Assembly (NCBI RefSeq): GCF_039543665.1
Contig: NZ_BAABKE010000004.1
Coordinates: 124,001 to 188,000 of the forward strand
Reading direction: 5' to 3'
DNA: 64,000 bases
Source of the DNA: Wohlfahrtiimonas larvae
Lineage (GTDB): Bacteria > Pseudomonadota > Gammaproteobacteria > Cardiobacteriales > Wohlfahrtiimonadaceae
In this document: piece after piece, positions 63,487 to 64,000 of the stretch
How positions within the stretch are numbered: position 1 is the stretch's first letter
How the letters are laid out: each line of letters starts with the position of its first letter
The notes under the pieces: generated by a model
Databases searched by the model: none
The model's input: only the letters and a program-made list of their open reading frames with translations
What the model was told of the DNA's origin: nothing
Made by a program: the position numbers and the translations under genes

Positions 63487-63530
63487 AAAACATATATGTT
63501 TTAACAAAAACATGCATATCAAGATATAAT
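63487..63530 (+). promoter_or_regulatory. metC promoter with overlapping palindrome
   Basis: TTAACA (63501-63506, 5/6 to TTGACA) and TATAAT (63525-63530) with an 18-base spacer. A perfect 16-bp palindrome AAAACATATATGTTTT (63487-63502) abuts the -35 and may be an operator. Confidence 0.5.
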
Positions 63531-63573
63531 TTTGTTATAGTATTGATGACACATTCTTACTGAGGAGATTTCA

Positions 63574-64000
63574 ATGAGTCACATGAAAAATAATGGATTT
63601 TCAACCGAAACACAGCTCACTCAATTAGGTAGAGATCCATCCAAACAAATGGGTTTCGTGAATGGTCCTGTATATCGTGGCTCTACAGTTGTTTATCCAA
63701 CGCTTGATGATTTAGATCACCGCCGCTCAACATTCACTTATGGCACAGCTGGCACACCAACTATCCGTGATTTAGAAACTGCATGGACAGCATTGACAGG
63801 CGGGGCTGGTACTGTTTTGTCACCTTCTGGATTGGGTTCTGTGGCTTTAGCCTTATTAACCACATTAAAAGCTGGTGATCATCTACTAATGCCAGATTCT
63901 GTCTATTCACCAAGTCGTACATTTTGCGATCAATTTTTAAAGAAAATGAATGTGGAAACCACATATTATGATCCTATGATTGGTGAAAATATCCGCTCAT
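63574..64000 (+). CDS. metC: Cystathionine beta-lyase MetC (3' end outside window)
   Basis: First 142 codons, GAGGAG RBS 7 bases upstream. Start MSHMKNNGFSTETQLTQLGRDPS, then VNGPVYRGSTVVYP and the region FTYGTAGTPTIRDLETAW are those of PLP-dependent Cys/Met enzymes of the cystathionine beta-lyase type (RYGRxGTPT-like). The PLP Lys lies beyond the window end. Makes homocysteine from cystathionine; with metA it gives a methionine pathway. Confidence 0.9.
   Translation, partial: MSHMKNNGFSTETQLTQLGRDPSKQMGFVNGPVYRGSTVVYPTLDDLDHRRSTFTYGTAGTPTIRDLETAWTALTGGAGTVLSPSGLGSVALALLTTLKAGDHLLMPDSVYSPSRTFCDQFLKKMNVETTYYDPMIGENIRS

Noticed and set aside
1..64000. Transformation uptake sequences (Pasteurellaceae or Neisseria type)
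   Set aside because: Scattered AAGCGGT-like matches occur but no obviously over-represented 9-12-mer was visible by eye.
1..64000. tRNA or rRNA genes, CRISPR arrays, phage, IS elements
   Set aside because: None was seen in the intergenic gaps, no direct-repeat arrays or transposase genes are present, and gene order looks core-like.

Overview
The window is about 64 kb of a low-GC (roughly 37 %, by eye) bacterial chromosome. Gene content and order point to a gammaproteobacterium: prmA-dusB-fis, SdhE, a three-domain NadR, EfpL (YeiP), NsrR, type IV pilins with FimT and ComEA-like proteins, and RnfB next to nth. I cannot fix the family. A Cardiobacteriales-like or other host-associated lineage is a guess only. 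I see no rRNA, tRNA, phage, insertion sequence, integron or CRISPR array, and genes are packed with short gaps.

Layout. 1-5.3 kb: 3' part of a lipoyl-domain dihydrolipoamide dehydrogenase, a small exported protein, a PmtA-like methyltransferase and a YgiQ radical SAM protein. 5.4-9.3 kb: SlyB-like lipoprotein, YjiH-like membrane protein, metA with its leader, and an NlpC/P60 lipoprotein. 9.3-18.5 kb: nadK, a selenocysteine-containing selD, an O-antigen ligase-like protein, pepD, a MscS-like channel, nsrR and nadR. 18.7-23.1 kb: a pilin, the prmA-dusB-fis-can-efpL operon, and sdhE. 23.3-31.2 kb: aldehyde dehydrogenase, a protein with eight peptidoglycan-binding repeats behind mnmG, a luciferase-like oxidoreductase and tehB. 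31.4-36.4 kb: a high-affinity iron-uptake cluster (P19, cupredoxin, FTR1, EfeO-type M75, EfeB) and a di-haem peroxidase. 36.6-46.9 kb: serS, ferredoxins, an L,D-transpeptidase, tyrS, rsgA, potABC and small secretion/pilus-type proteins. 46.9-56.5 kb: PerM-like protein, rhodanese, rnfB-nth-lipB-lipA, a CDF transporter, tatD, nitronate monooxygenase-like protein, hydrolase and a Bax-inhibitor family protein. 56.6-64 kb: a degenerate NAD synthetase, recN, a second L,D-transpeptidase, a second pilin, guaA and the start of metC.

The most notable signal is the leader of metA (7522-7750). A TTGACA promoter precedes a 12-codon ORF with three consecutive Met codons and then Leu and stop. Mutually exclusive RNA stems follow, and a perfect rho-independent terminator sits 29 bases before the metA start. 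The spacing fits ribosome-mediated attenuation that senses methionyl-tRNA, drawn like the trp/his/thr leaders but for methionine. I know of no described methionine example of this type.

Other notable points. SelD carries an in-frame UGA (Sec15) with a SECIS-like hairpin, so an ATG-to-stop ORF call would miss its first 41 codons. A full-length NadE-like protein has lost the recognised catalytic signatures of both its domains, while an intact NadR lies 40 kb away, which suggests reliance on nicotinamide riboside/NMN salvage. MetA has Glu at position 111, the residue linked to acetyl-CoA rather than succinyl-CoA use. EfeO is split into separate cupredoxin and M75 genes downstream of a P19 gene.
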